Source of the DNA: Phytoactinopolyspora halophila
GTDB lineage: Bacteria > Actinomycetota > Actinomycetes > Jiangellales > Jiangellaceae
Reading direction: 5' to 3'
Assembly (NCBI RefSeq): GCF_003287285.1
Contig: NZ_QMIG01000003.1
Span: 186,001 to 250,000 of the forward strand
DNA: 64,000 bases
The notes below the pieces were generated by a model. The model was not told the origin of the DNA. It ran no database searches and saw nothing but the letters and a program-made list of their open reading frames with translations. This document shows, piece after piece, positions 56,778 to 64,000 of the stretch (position 1 is its first letter; each line of letters opens with the position of its first letter). Both the position numbers and the translations under genes were made by a program.

Positions 56778-57929
56778 ATGGGGCGCGTCCTGGCCACGGG
56801 TTCGGGCGTCGTGCTTGACCTCATCCGATCCGGGCAGGCCACCACGCGGACCGACCTCGTCGACCATCTCGGCTGGTCACGGATCACGCTCTCGCGGCGC
56901 CTGAACGAACTGCTGGACGCCTCGATCATCGTCAGCGCCGGGCAGCTCAGCTCACGCGGTGGACGTCCACCGGAGGAGTTCGCTGTCCACAAGGATGCCG
57001 GCCTTTTGCTCGCGATCGACATCGGCAGCTCGCACACCCGGCTCGGGCTCACCGACCTCGTCTCCACGGTGCTCATCGAGGACGAAGCCGACATCGGGTT
57101 CCCCGAAGGGCCCGAGCGCATCGTCGAATGGGTAACACAGGTCGTCGACTACATGCTCGAGCAGCTCGGTACGACACGAGCCGACGTGCATGGCATCGGC
57201 CTCGGCGTGCCCGCTCCCGTCGACACCGCTACCGGACACATCACCACGCCAGACGTCGAACCAGTCTGGAAGGGCGTCGTCCTCCCGGATCTGTTCACCG
57301 GCGAGTTCCCGGCCGTGTGCGCGGCCGAGCGTGATGTCAATATTATGGCGCTTGCCGAATCCCGGCTGGGATGGCCGGATTATCGCCATCTCGTCGTCCT
57401 CAAGGCCGGAGTCGGGGTGAGCTGCGGGCTCATCCTCGACGGACGTATCTATCGCGGCTGGCAAGGCGGCGCGGGCGAGTTGAGCCGCCCCGCTCCCCCG
57501 GACGGGCGCCAACGCCGCGTGGAGTACGTGGCCAGTGGCGGCACCATCCGCCGGGAACTCCTCAGCCGCGGACACTCTGTGCGCACCAGTGCTGACATCG
57601 TCAGCCTCGCTTCCGCCGGCAACGACGATGCACTCGAGCTCCTCGCCGACGCCGGGTACACCATCGGCGACACCCTGATCGGCGTCGTCGCCGCGCTCAA
57701 CCCGCAGGCGCTGGTGGTCGGCGGCAATCTCGCCGAGGCCGGTGACCCGTTCGTCATCGCCGTGCGCGAAGCGGTGCGCGCGGGCGTACCGGATGTCGCC
57801 GGCGCCGGGCTCGTCGTCGAGCAGGCGCGCCTGGGCGACAAGGCCGGTGTCATCGGCGCCTCACTCATTGCCCAAGACGCGCTCTTCGACCCGGACCGGA
57901 TCAGCCGTATCACTCGCGACGCACGATGA
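56778..57929 (+). CDS. ROK-family transcriptional regulator (sugar-acid/transketolase module)
   Basis: ATG 56778 follows GGAGGTGTTGAGC and gives 383 residues. The winged helix (GQATTRTDLVDHLGWSRITL, SRRLNELLDAS) precedes a ROK domain (LLAIDIGSSHTRLGL, GLGVPAPVDTATG, AERDVNIMALAESR, GVGVSCGLILDGR). The zinc Cys cluster is absent after QGGAGELSR. It is divergent from the transketolase gene, and its likely operator is the palindrome between them. The PTS operon carries the same type of site. Confidence 0.92.
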   Translation: MGRVLATGSGVVLDLIRSGQATTRTDLVDHLGWSRITLSRRLNELLDASIIVSAGQLSSRGGRPPEEFAVHKDAGLLLAIDIGSSHTRLGLTDLVSTVLIEDEADIGFPEGPERIVEWVTQVVDYMLEQLGTTRADVHGIGLGVPAPVDTATGHITTPDVEPVWKGVVLPDLFTGEFPAVCAAERDVNIMALAESRLGWPDYRHLVVLKAGVGVSCGLILDGRIYRGWQGGAGELSRPAPPDGRQRRVEYVASGGTIRRELLSRGHSVRTSADIVSLASAGNDDALELLADAGYTIGDTLIGVVAALNPQALVVGGNLAEAGDPFVIAVREAVRAGVPDVAGAGLVVEQARLGDKAGVIGASLIAQDALFDPDRISRITRDAR

Positions 57930-58056
57930 ACGGTGGAGTACTCACATGATGGTGATCCGCCGATGACGCCTGAGGATCTGAGCGATGGCTCGCCCGACGG
58001 GTTCGCCGTCTTCAGGACTTGCGGAGGCTATCGACTCGATCCGAACCTCGCATGTG

Positions 58057-58130
<74 letters not shown>

Positions 58131-58285
58131 CTGTCCGACACCTGACCGGACCACCACGCACTCTACACCAGCCCGCCAGTTCACGGCGAGGCGGCCCGCG
58201 CTGGAATTTCGATCGAGTAGGCGCGAACATAATTGAGCTCGTAGTTTCATTTAGTGTAATGTACGCAACCATAGAGAAAATCCAT

Positions 58286-58320
58286 CGTCACTGGTAGCAA
58301 CAATTCTGCCACCAGTGACG
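58286..58320. promoter_or_regulatory. Hairpin in the AT-rich leader of the IclR-family gene
   Basis: CGTCACTGGTAGC (58286-58298) and GCCACCAGTGACG (58308-58320) pair with one mismatch around AACAATTCT. It lies about 60 bases before the start at 58379, within a 150-bp AT-rich region (58220-58378). It could be an autoregulatory operator or an RNA hairpin. Confidence 0.45.
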
Positions 58321-58378
58321 GACAAATAGGAGAACAATCACGAATTCGTCTATCGCTAATGAATAAGGAGTTTTCTGC

Positions 58379-59161
58379 ATGGAGAACAACGACGACACCT
58401 ATTCGATTCGTGCTGTGCACCGCGTCTGCGACATCTTCGATCTCATCCAGAAGAGACCCGAGGGCATCACCCTTGGCGCGATCTCGGAACTCCGCGACTT
58501 TCCCAAGAGCACGGGGTATCGCTATCTGGCCAGCCTGGAACAGCGTCGCTATCTCACGCGCGAACCCGGAACCAACGTGTACCGCATGGGGCCGGCGTTC
58601 CTTCCATTGCAGACCAGGCAGATGAAAGTCCTCGCCGATCACCTTCGCCCGCACCTGCTCCGGCTACGCGACTTCTACAACGAGACCCTGAACATTGGAG
58701 CGCTCGACGGCACCCGGATCACCTACGTCGACATTCTCGAAAGTCCCAGCACCGTCCGGCTCGCTGCGCGCCCCGGTGACCGTGATTACGTGCACGCCAC
58801 CGCCCTGGGCAAGGCCATTGCTGCGACACTGCCCGATTCCCGGGTTATGGAGATCCTCGAATCCGACGGCATGCCGAGGCGAACGGCCCGCACCATCACC
58901 ACGCCCGGTGCCTTCTTCACCGAGCTGGAGAAGGTCCGCCAGCAGGGATTCGCCATCGATAACGGTGAAAACGAAGAGCACGGTTGCTGCGTCGCCGTCC
59001 CGCTGCCATATGTGGACCTGCCGGTTGCCGTCAGTCTCGCGGCGCCCTCGTCCCGGGTGGGCGTCGATGAGCTCCCGGGAATCGCCCACACGTTGCGCGA
59101 CTCGATGCGGGTGGCGATGGACGGCGCGCGCGAAGGTGCGGGAGTGGCCGGCGACTCCTGA
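58379..59161 (+). CDS. IclR-family transcriptional regulator
   Basis: The 260-residue protein has a winged helix (AVHRVCDIFDLIQKRPEG, then DFPKSTGYRYLASLEQRRYL) and the IclR effector domain (GDRDYVHATALGKAIAATLP, ENEEHGCCVAVPLPY). AAGGAG lies eight bases before ATG 58379. No catabolic genes are adjacent (the next genes are convergent housekeeping), so its targets are elsewhere or it is an orphan. Confidence 0.92.
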   Translation: MENNDDTYSIRAVHRVCDIFDLIQKRPEGITLGAISELRDFPKSTGYRYLASLEQRRYLTREPGTNVYRMGPAFLPLQTRQMKVLADHLRPHLLRLRDFYNETLNIGALDGTRITYVDILESPSTVRLAARPGDRDYVHATALGKAIAATLPDSRVMEILESDGMPRRTARTITTPGAFFTELEKVRQQGFAIDNGENEEHGCCVAVPLPYVDLPVAVSLAAPSSRVGVDELPGIAHTLRDSMRVAMDGAREGAGVAGDS

Positions 59162-59192
59162 GCACCGAGGTTCACCGTATTGCATCACCGCG

Positions 59193-60551
59193 TCACCGCG
59201 AACGGCGCTCCCGGATGCGCATGGACAGCTCGATGGGCGTGCCGTCGAACCCGAACTCCTCACGCAGCCGCCGCTCCAGGAACCGTCGATACGAGGCCTC
59301 AAGAAAGCCGGTAGTGAACAGCACGAACCGCGGCGGGCGCGTATCGGCCTGCGTCGCGAACATGATCCGTGGTTGCTTGCCGCCACGCACCGGGTGGGGA
59401 TGGGCGGCCACGACATCACCGAAAAAGGCGTTGAGCTTCGCCGTCGGCACCCGCGTCGACCACCCGTCGAGGGCGGTGTCCATCGCCGTCACCAACCGGT
59501 CAACCCGCCGCCCGGTCAGCGCCGAGACGTTGACCCTGGGAGCCCACGACACGTGCTTGAGCTGGCGATCGATCTCGCGTTCCAGCATGATCCGGCGCTC
59601 GTCGTCCAGCAGATCCCACTTGTTGTAGGCGAGAACCAGTGCCCGTCCGGCATCGACCACCATGGAGATGATCCGCAGATCCTGCTCGGACAGCGGCTCG
59701 CTCGCGTCGACCAGGACAATGGCCACCTCGGCTCGATCCAGCGCCGCCGAAGTACGCAGGGACGCGTAATACTCCGCTCCGGACGCCTCGCGCACCCGGC
59801 GGCGGATACCGGCAGTATCGACGAACCACCATTCCCGGTCCCCCAAGACGATCAGCTCGTCCACCGGGTCCACGGTGGTGCCCGCCACGGGATCGACGAC
59901 GGCCCGGTTCTCGCGTGCCAGCGTGTTCAGCAGGCTCGACTTGCCGACGTTCGGCCGGCCGACGAGCGCCACGCGGCGCGGACCCTCCTCCTCGTCGAAC
60001 GCTTCCTGTGGCGCATCCGGCAACGCGTCCAGCACGGCGTCGAGAAGGTCACCGCTGCCCCGCCCGTGCAGTGCCGACACCGCGTGTGGCTCGCCCAGTC
60101 CGAGGTTCCACAGTGCCGCCGCGTCGGCCTCGCCGGACGGACCGTCGACCTTGTTGGCCGCCAGGACCACGGGTTTACCGGACCGGCGCAGTACGCGCAC
60201 CACGGACTCGTCCGCGTCCGTCGCCCCGACCACCGAGTCGACGACGAAGATCACCACGTCCGCCGTAGCGACGGCCATCTCGGCCTGCTCGGTGATCCGG
60301 GCGGCCATGCCCTGCGCGTCGGGGTTCCAACCGCCCGTGTCGAGCAAGGTGAACGCCCGGCCGGCCCACGCCGTCTCGTAGGCCACCCGATCCCTCGTCA
60401 CACCCGGAACGTCCTCCACGACGGCCGCGCGCCGGCCCAGTATCCTGTTGACCAGCGTCGACTTGCCGACGTTCGGCCGGCCCACCACGGCGACCACGGG
60501 CAGCGGACCCTGCTCGGTCGCCGCCTGCATGGTCTCCACACGCTCGTTCAC
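59193..60551 (-). CDS. der: Ribosome biogenesis GTPase Der (EngA)
   Basis: The 452-residue protein has two GTPase domains: [20 protein letters not shown] and [19 protein letters not shown], with switch segments LLDTGGWN and FVDTAGIRR. The C-terminal KH-like domain includes [11 protein letters not shown]. It is essential for 50S assembly. GTG 60551 follows GAGGAG. Confidence 0.97.
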   Translation of the reverse strand: MNERVETMQAATEQGPLPVVAVVGRPNVGKSTLVNRILGRRAAVVEDVPGVTRDRVAYETAWAGRAFTLLDTGGWNPDAQGMAARITEQAEMAVATADVVIFVVDSVVGATDADESVVRVLRRSGKPVVLAANKVDGPSGEADAAALWNLGLGEPHAVSALHGRGSGDLLDAVLDALPDAPQEAFDEEEGPRRVALVGRPNVGKSSLLNTLARENRAVVDPVAGTTVDPVDELIVLGDREWWFVDTAGIRRRVREASGAEYYASLRTSAALDRAEVAIVLVDASEPLSEQDLRIISMVVDAGRALVLAYNKWDLLDDERRIMLEREIDRQLKHVSWAPRVNVSALTGRRVDRLVTAMDTALDGWSTRVPTAKLNAFFGDVVAAHPHPVRGGKQPRIMFATQADTRPPRFVLFTTGFLEASYRRFLERRLREEFGFDGTPIELSMRIRERRSR

Positions 60552-60561
60552 TCGTCTCTCC

Positions 60562-61230
60562 TCACCAGGGTCCCGTTCCGGAGCCCCGCAGCATGGCCTG
60601 TGCGCTCTCATGATGTGCCACGAGCTCGGTGCGCAGGTGTGACGTGGCCGCCTCGAGCGCCGCCTTACCACGCCGTCCGTCCGCCGACAGCGTGATCGGC
60701 TGGCCGAAGACCACGTCGAGTCGCTCCCGGAACCGGGGTATCGCACCGAGCGTGCGCCCGCGCCTGCCGGTGCCGCCGAAAACCACCGGAACGACGGGTG
60801 CACCGGAACGCAGCGCGAACCACGCCAGGCCGGTCCGCAGGTCCTGGAAGTCTCCCGCACCACGGGTACCTTCGGGGAACACGACCAGGACCCGCTCGTC
60901 TTCCAGCACACCCAAGCCGGCCTCCAGCAGATCGCGTCCCGGTCCGTCCCGGTCGAGGGGAATCTGCCCCACGGCGCGCAGGACCCAGCCCACCGGCCCG
61001 CGGAAGAGCTCCTTCTTGGCCAGCGTGTGCACCGGGCGCGGCGAGGTCGCCACCAACAGCGGCGCATCCATGAACCCGGTGTGATTCGGCGCCAAGATGA
61101 CCGGGCCGGAGGCGGGCACGTGTTCCGATCCGTGGCAGTTCACCGACCACGCGAGCCGGGCCAGCATCCCGGCCAGGCGTCGGCCGACTGCTGCGCCCCG
61201 CCGTCCCGGCACCGGCGAAGCCGCGCTCAT
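60562..61230 (-). CDS. 1-acyl-glycerol-3-phosphate acyltransferase (PlsC-like)
   Basis: The 222-residue protein has the acyltransferase motifs NHTGFMDAP (HX4D) and [12 protein letters not shown], plus [11 protein letters not shown]. It acylates lysophosphatidate in phospholipid synthesis. ATGA overlap with cmk. The tyrA-cmk-plsC-der arrangement is common in actinobacteria. Confidence 0.94.
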   Translation of the reverse strand: MSAASPVPGRRGAAVGRRLAGMLARLAWSVNCHGSEHVPASGPVILAPNHTGFMDAPLLVATSPRPVHTLAKKELFRGPVGWVLRAVGQIPLDRDGPGRDLLEAGLGVLEDERVLVVFPEGTRGAGDFQDLRTGLAWFALRSGAPVVPVVFGGTGRRGRTLGAIPRFRERLDVVFGQPITLSADGRRGKAALEAATSHLRTELVAHHESAQAMLRGSGTGPW

Positions 61231-61934
61231 GGTGCTATCCCGGTCCGTTTCTCCACCAGCTCCAGAACGGCCGCGACAACGTCGTTCAAACTCATCTGGG
61301 ACGAGTCCACCACGTCGACGCCCTCGGCGGCATCCTGGAAGCTGGCGACCGTGGAATCGTCCGCATCGCGCCGGAGTACCTCGTCACGGGTCGCGGCGAC
61401 GGCCGAATCATCCACCGAGCCGTGCAGCTCGTGCGCACGCCGGGCGAGACGCTCGTCCTCGCTCGCGGTCAGTAGCACTCGTACCGGCGCCTCGGGGGCC
61501 ACCACGGTGGTGATGTCGCGTCCCTCGATGATCACGCCTCCCTCGGCAGCGATCTCGCGCTGTCTGGCCACGAGATCCGCGCGCACCGTCAAGTTCGTCG
61601 CGATCTGGCTGACGGCCGCGGAAATGCGGCTCTCCCGGATCGCGGCAGCGACGTCGGTCTCACCGACATGGACCGTAGGCGAGGCGGGATCCATGCCCAT
61701 CCGCACCGGAACCTGCCCCACCAGGGCGGCGACGCGCTCCGTGTCCGCGAGGTCGATGCCCTGGTCGAGCATCCACCACGTCACGGCCCGATACATCGCA
61801 CCCGTATCCAGGTAGCGTAGCCCCAGGGCACTGGCGACTCGTCTGGCAACGGTGGACTTGCCAGAACTGGACGGTCCATCGATCGCCACGACCAGGTCAG
61901 CCGTAGCCGGATTCGAACGCGAAAGCACGACCAA
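61227..61934 (-). CDS. cmk: Cytidylate kinase
   Basis: The 235-residue kinase has the P-loop AIDGPSSSGKSTVARRVA, then ALGLRYLDTGAMYRAVTWWM and GRDITTVVAPEAPVRVLLTA. It phosphorylates CMP/dCMP. It starts six bases after the tyrA stop and overlaps the acyltransferase start. Confidence 0.97.
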   Translation of the reverse strand: MVVLSRSNPATADLVVAIDGPSSSGKSTVARRVASALGLRYLDTGAMYRAVTWWMLDQGIDLADTERVAALVGQVPVRMGMDPASPTVHVGETDVAAAIRESRISAAVSQIATNLTVRADLVARQREIAAEGGVIIEGRDITTVVAPEAPVRVLLTASEDERLARRAHELHGSVDDSAVAATRDEVLRRDADDSTVASFQDAAEGVDVVDSSQMSLNDVVAAVLELVEKRTGIAP

Positions 61935-61940
61935 AGGGTA

Positions 61941-63026
61941 CTAGGCGTGCACGTGCCAGCCACGCGCGGTCAACGCCGCTCGTAGTTCGGTGTCGACGCC
62001 GGGTCGGACATCGATCTCCACCATGCCGACGGCCTGCCCCGGACTGTGGTCGATGCGCACGTCCTCGACATTGGAGCCGGCAGCGCCGACGTCGGCGAAC
62101 AGGCGGGCCAGCTGGCCGGGTTTGTCGTCCACCACCACGGCCACGGTGGCGAACTCGGTGTGCGCCGCACCATGCTTGCCCGGCAGCCGCGACCTGCCGT
62201 CGACACCGGCGCGCATCAGCCGGTAGAGATCGGCTTGCGCCGGCTCGGCCGTGTCGAGAACGCCGATCAGCTCGTCGAGGTCGTCGCGCAGCTCGCCCAG
62301 CACCGAGCGCACTGCCAGTGCATTCGCCGTGAGGATCTCGGTCCACAGCCCGGGATCACCCGCCGCCACCCTGGTGACGTCGGCGATGCCCGGGCCCGCC
62401 AGGCGTACCTGGTGAGAGGGAGCGTCGACGAGACGCGCCGCCATCAGCACGCCCACCAGGTGCGGCACGTGCGACACCAGGGCCACCGCGGCGTCGTGCT
62501 CGCTCGCCGTCATCGTCACCGGCGCCGCGCCGACCATCCGCGCGACGCTCAGCGCACGCGTCACCGCTTGCTGATGCGTGTGCTCGTCCGGGCAGATCAC
62601 CCACGGACGGCCCTCGAACAGGTCCGGCAAGGCCGCACCGGGCCCCGAGATCTCGCGCCCGGCCATCGGATGACTACCGACGTACCGTCCGAAATCGTGC
62701 GCGTGGGCGCGCACCTGGGTACCCGGCAGGACCTTCACACTCGCGACGTCGGTCGCGTACTCTGCCTCGCTCCGGCCGAGGACGCCGGCGACGACCTCGC
62801 CGACCGCCTCTGGAGGCACCGCCACCACGGCCAGCTGCGCGGTCTGATCGTCCGGCTCGGCTGGACGACCGGCGCCGCGGCGAACTGCCTCGGCGAGCAT
62901 CTCGGGTTTGCTGTCGCGCAGCCGGACATCGACACCCGCGCTGGACAGGGCCAGACCGACGGAGGTACCCAGCAACCCCGCGCCGACGATCAGCACGCTC
63001 TCCAGGTCGTTGCGGGTGTCGCTCAC
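61941..63026 (-). CDS. tyrA: Prephenate dehydrogenase with ACT domain
   Basis: The 361-residue protein has an NAD(P)-binding GAGLLGTSVGLALSSAGVDV, GSHPMAGREISGPGAA, SHVPHLVGVLMAARL, and a C-terminal ACT domain (VVDDKPGQLARLFADVGAAG) for feedback control. It makes 4-hydroxyphenylpyruvate for tyrosine. GTG 63026 overlaps aroH (GTGA). Confidence 0.96.
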   Translation of the reverse strand: MSDTRNDLESVLIVGAGLLGTSVGLALSSAGVDVRLRDSKPEMLAEAVRRGAGRPAEPDDQTAQLAVVAVPPEAVGEVVAGVLGRSEAEYATDVASVKVLPGTQVRAHAHDFGRYVGSHPMAGREISGPGAALPDLFEGRPWVICPDEHTHQQAVTRALSVARMVGAAPVTMTASEHDAAVALVSHVPHLVGVLMAARLVDAPSHQVRLAGPGIADVTRVAAGDPGLWTEILTANALAVRSVLGELRDDLDELIGVLDTAEPAQADLYRLMRAGVDGRSRLPGKHGAAHTEFATVAVVVDDKPGQLARLFADVGAAGSNVEDVRIDHSPGQAVGMVEIDVRPGVDTELRAALTARGWHVHA

Positions 63027-63412
63027 CGATCGTCCTCGTTCGGGCCGTTCCCGGCGATGTCGTCCCGCAGCACCGTCGTCCCGTGCAGGTAGACATGCCG
63101 CATGTCTTCCCGCGGTCGGGGAGTTTCGATATGGGCCATCAGCCGCACCACACGGGGCATCGCGCCCGCGATGTCGAGCTCTTGGGCACACAACAGCGGC
63201 ACGTCGGTGATGCCGAGCGCGCGAACCGCGGCGGCCGGGAACGCCGAACGCAGGTCGGGAGTCGCGGTCAAGAAGATGCTGATGACGTCGTCCGAGGTCA
63301 GGTCGTTACGCTTGAGCACCTCTTGCATGAGCTCCGACGTCCGGTTCAGCAGATGCTCATGCTCGTCGACGTCGAGCTGGGTCGCTCCTCGCACGGCTCG
63401 TATGTTCACCAT
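63023..63412 (-). CDS. aroH: Chorismate mutase, AroH class
   Basis: The 129-residue protein has NIRAVRGATQLDVDEHEHLL, SIFLTATPDLRSAFPAAAVR and PRVVRLMAHIET, matching the Bacillus AroH type. It converts chorismate to prephenate, the substrate of the next gene product, TyrA. Start 63412 begins directly at MVNIRAVRG. Confidence 0.95.
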   Translation of the reverse strand: MVNIRAVRGATQLDVDEHEHLLNRTSELMQEVLKRNDLTSDDVISIFLTATPDLRSAFPAAAVRALGITDVPLLCAQELDIAGAMPRVVRLMAHIETPRPREDMRHVYLHGTTVLRDDIAGNGPNEDDR

Positions 63413-63552
63413 TCCCCCGTTCGTCCATCCGCGAGGCCCGACCACGTCCGAGCCTGTCCGGCCATCCGGTCCCGCACTGCTGCATCATTCACGTAAAGCA
63501 CGGTACCGTCATCGTCGCCGACATGGCGACGCGCCACGTGCTCGAGAGATGC

Positions 63553-64000
63553 TCAGAGCCCGACGTCGTGATACAGCCTGCCCGTCTCCTGCAGGGTCAG
63601 CTCCCGGGTCTGCCCCGGCGGGAGCTCACCAAGAGCGACCGGCCCGACGTGCGTGCGCACGAGGCGTCGCACCGGATGGCCGACGGCCTCCAGGAGCCGG
63701 CGGACGATGTGTTTGCGGCCCTCGTGCAACACCACCTCGACCATGGCCCGCGAGCCGAACCGCTCCCTCACCCGGAACGAGTCCACGCTCGCTTCGCCGT
63801 CGTCGAGCTCCACACCGGCGCGCAGCCGCCGCCCGACGTCCGGGCGAACGGGGCCGGGAACCTCGGCGACATACGTCTTCGACACGCCATAGCTCGGATG
63901 CGTGAGCCGGTGCGCCAACTCGCCGTCGTTGGTCAGCAGCAACAGTCCCTCGGTGTCCGCGTCGAGCCGGCCGACGTGGAAAAGCCGCTCCTCGCGATCC
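63553..64000 (-). CDS. RsuA/RluB-family pseudouridine synthase (partial, 5' end outside)
   Basis: The visible 148 codons begin DREERLFHVGRLDADTEGLL, which holds the catalytic Asp motif GRLDxDTxGLL. They continue with LTNDGELAHRLTHPS, VSKTYVAEVPGPV and EGRKHIVRRLLEAVGHPVRRL. It isomerises uridine in 16S or 23S rRNA; RluB is more likely, as the neighbouring cmk, der and tyrA genes match that context. The S4 domain lies beyond the window. Confidence 0.93.
   Translation of the reverse strand, partial: DREERLFHVGRLDADTEGLLLLTNDGELAHRLTHPSYGVSKTYVAEVPGPVRPDVGRRLRAGVELDDGEASVDSFRVRERFGSRAMVEVVLHEGRKHIVRRLLEAVGHPVRRLVRTHVGPVALGELPPGQTRELTLQETGRLYHDVGL

Overview
The window is 64 kb of high-GC, densely coded DNA with many GTG starts, overlapping stop/start codons and actinobacterial signature genes: FtsR-type and GarA-type regulators beside gcvH, DUF881/small-basic-protein genes, BTAD/NB-ARC regulators, DUF2277 and DUF1918. 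It is a chromosomal segment of a high-GC Gram-positive actinobacterium. I would guess a Jiangellaceae-like soil organism, but the sequence does not fix the family. No plasmid, phage, transposase, integrase or CRISPR array was seen.

Layout. 0-9.5 kb: end of a DrrAB-type exporter, a secreted protein of unknown function, a large AfsR/SARP-like regulator coupled to an RlmA-type methyltransferase, a CrtI-like oxidoreductase, a frameshifted Clp-N gene and a rhodanese. 9.6-9.9 kb: a 29-bp perfect inverted repeat and, at 9808-9835, a sequence with the layout of a chromosomal dif site. Genes are mostly plus before it and mostly minus after it, as expected if the replication terminus lies here. 10-15 kb: two paralogous polysaccharide deacetylases bracket an SDR/XRE divergent pair, a GNAT, a rhodanese and a DUF1918 protein. 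15-20.6 kb: an ABC exporter, a repeat-rich non-coding stretch, and a ROK regulator followed by a NagZ-like glycosidase.

20.6-27.4 kb (minus) holds one apparent operon: response regulator, histidine kinase, TAXI lipoprotein, second TAXI lipoprotein, fused TRAP permease and a ceramidase-like membrane hydrolase. 27.5-33.4 kb (minus) is a catabolic cluster: sugar-phosphate-isomerase-like protein, M81 peptidase, class III aminotransferase, SMP-30 lactonase, SDR and RidA. 33.4-43.6 kb holds DUF2277, aroC-aroK-aroB-aroQ, a TldD/TldE pair, DedA, and gcvP behind a glycine riboswitch. 44-52 kb holds a Ktr potassium system, then the conserved actinobacterial block MerR / bifunctional nuclease / FtsR / GarA / gcvH / DUF881 / sbp / DUF881 / pgsA.

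52-58 kb is a sugar-acid module: ascorbate-type PTS IIA-IIB-IIC, a frameshifted transketolase and a divergent ROK regulator. Closely related 26-bp palindromes lie in front of both the PTS operon and the transketolase/ROK pair, so one ROK repressor may control both. 58-64 kb: tRNA-Pro(GGG), an IclR regulator, then der, a PlsC-type acyltransferase, cmk, tyrA, aroH and a partial RsuA/RluB pseudouridine synthase.

Two patterns recur. Three copies of a palindrome with conserved outer arms and differing but still paired cores sit at gene ends. Several genes have a -10 hexamer 6-8 nt before the start codon and no visible ribosome binding site, suggesting leaderless mRNAs.
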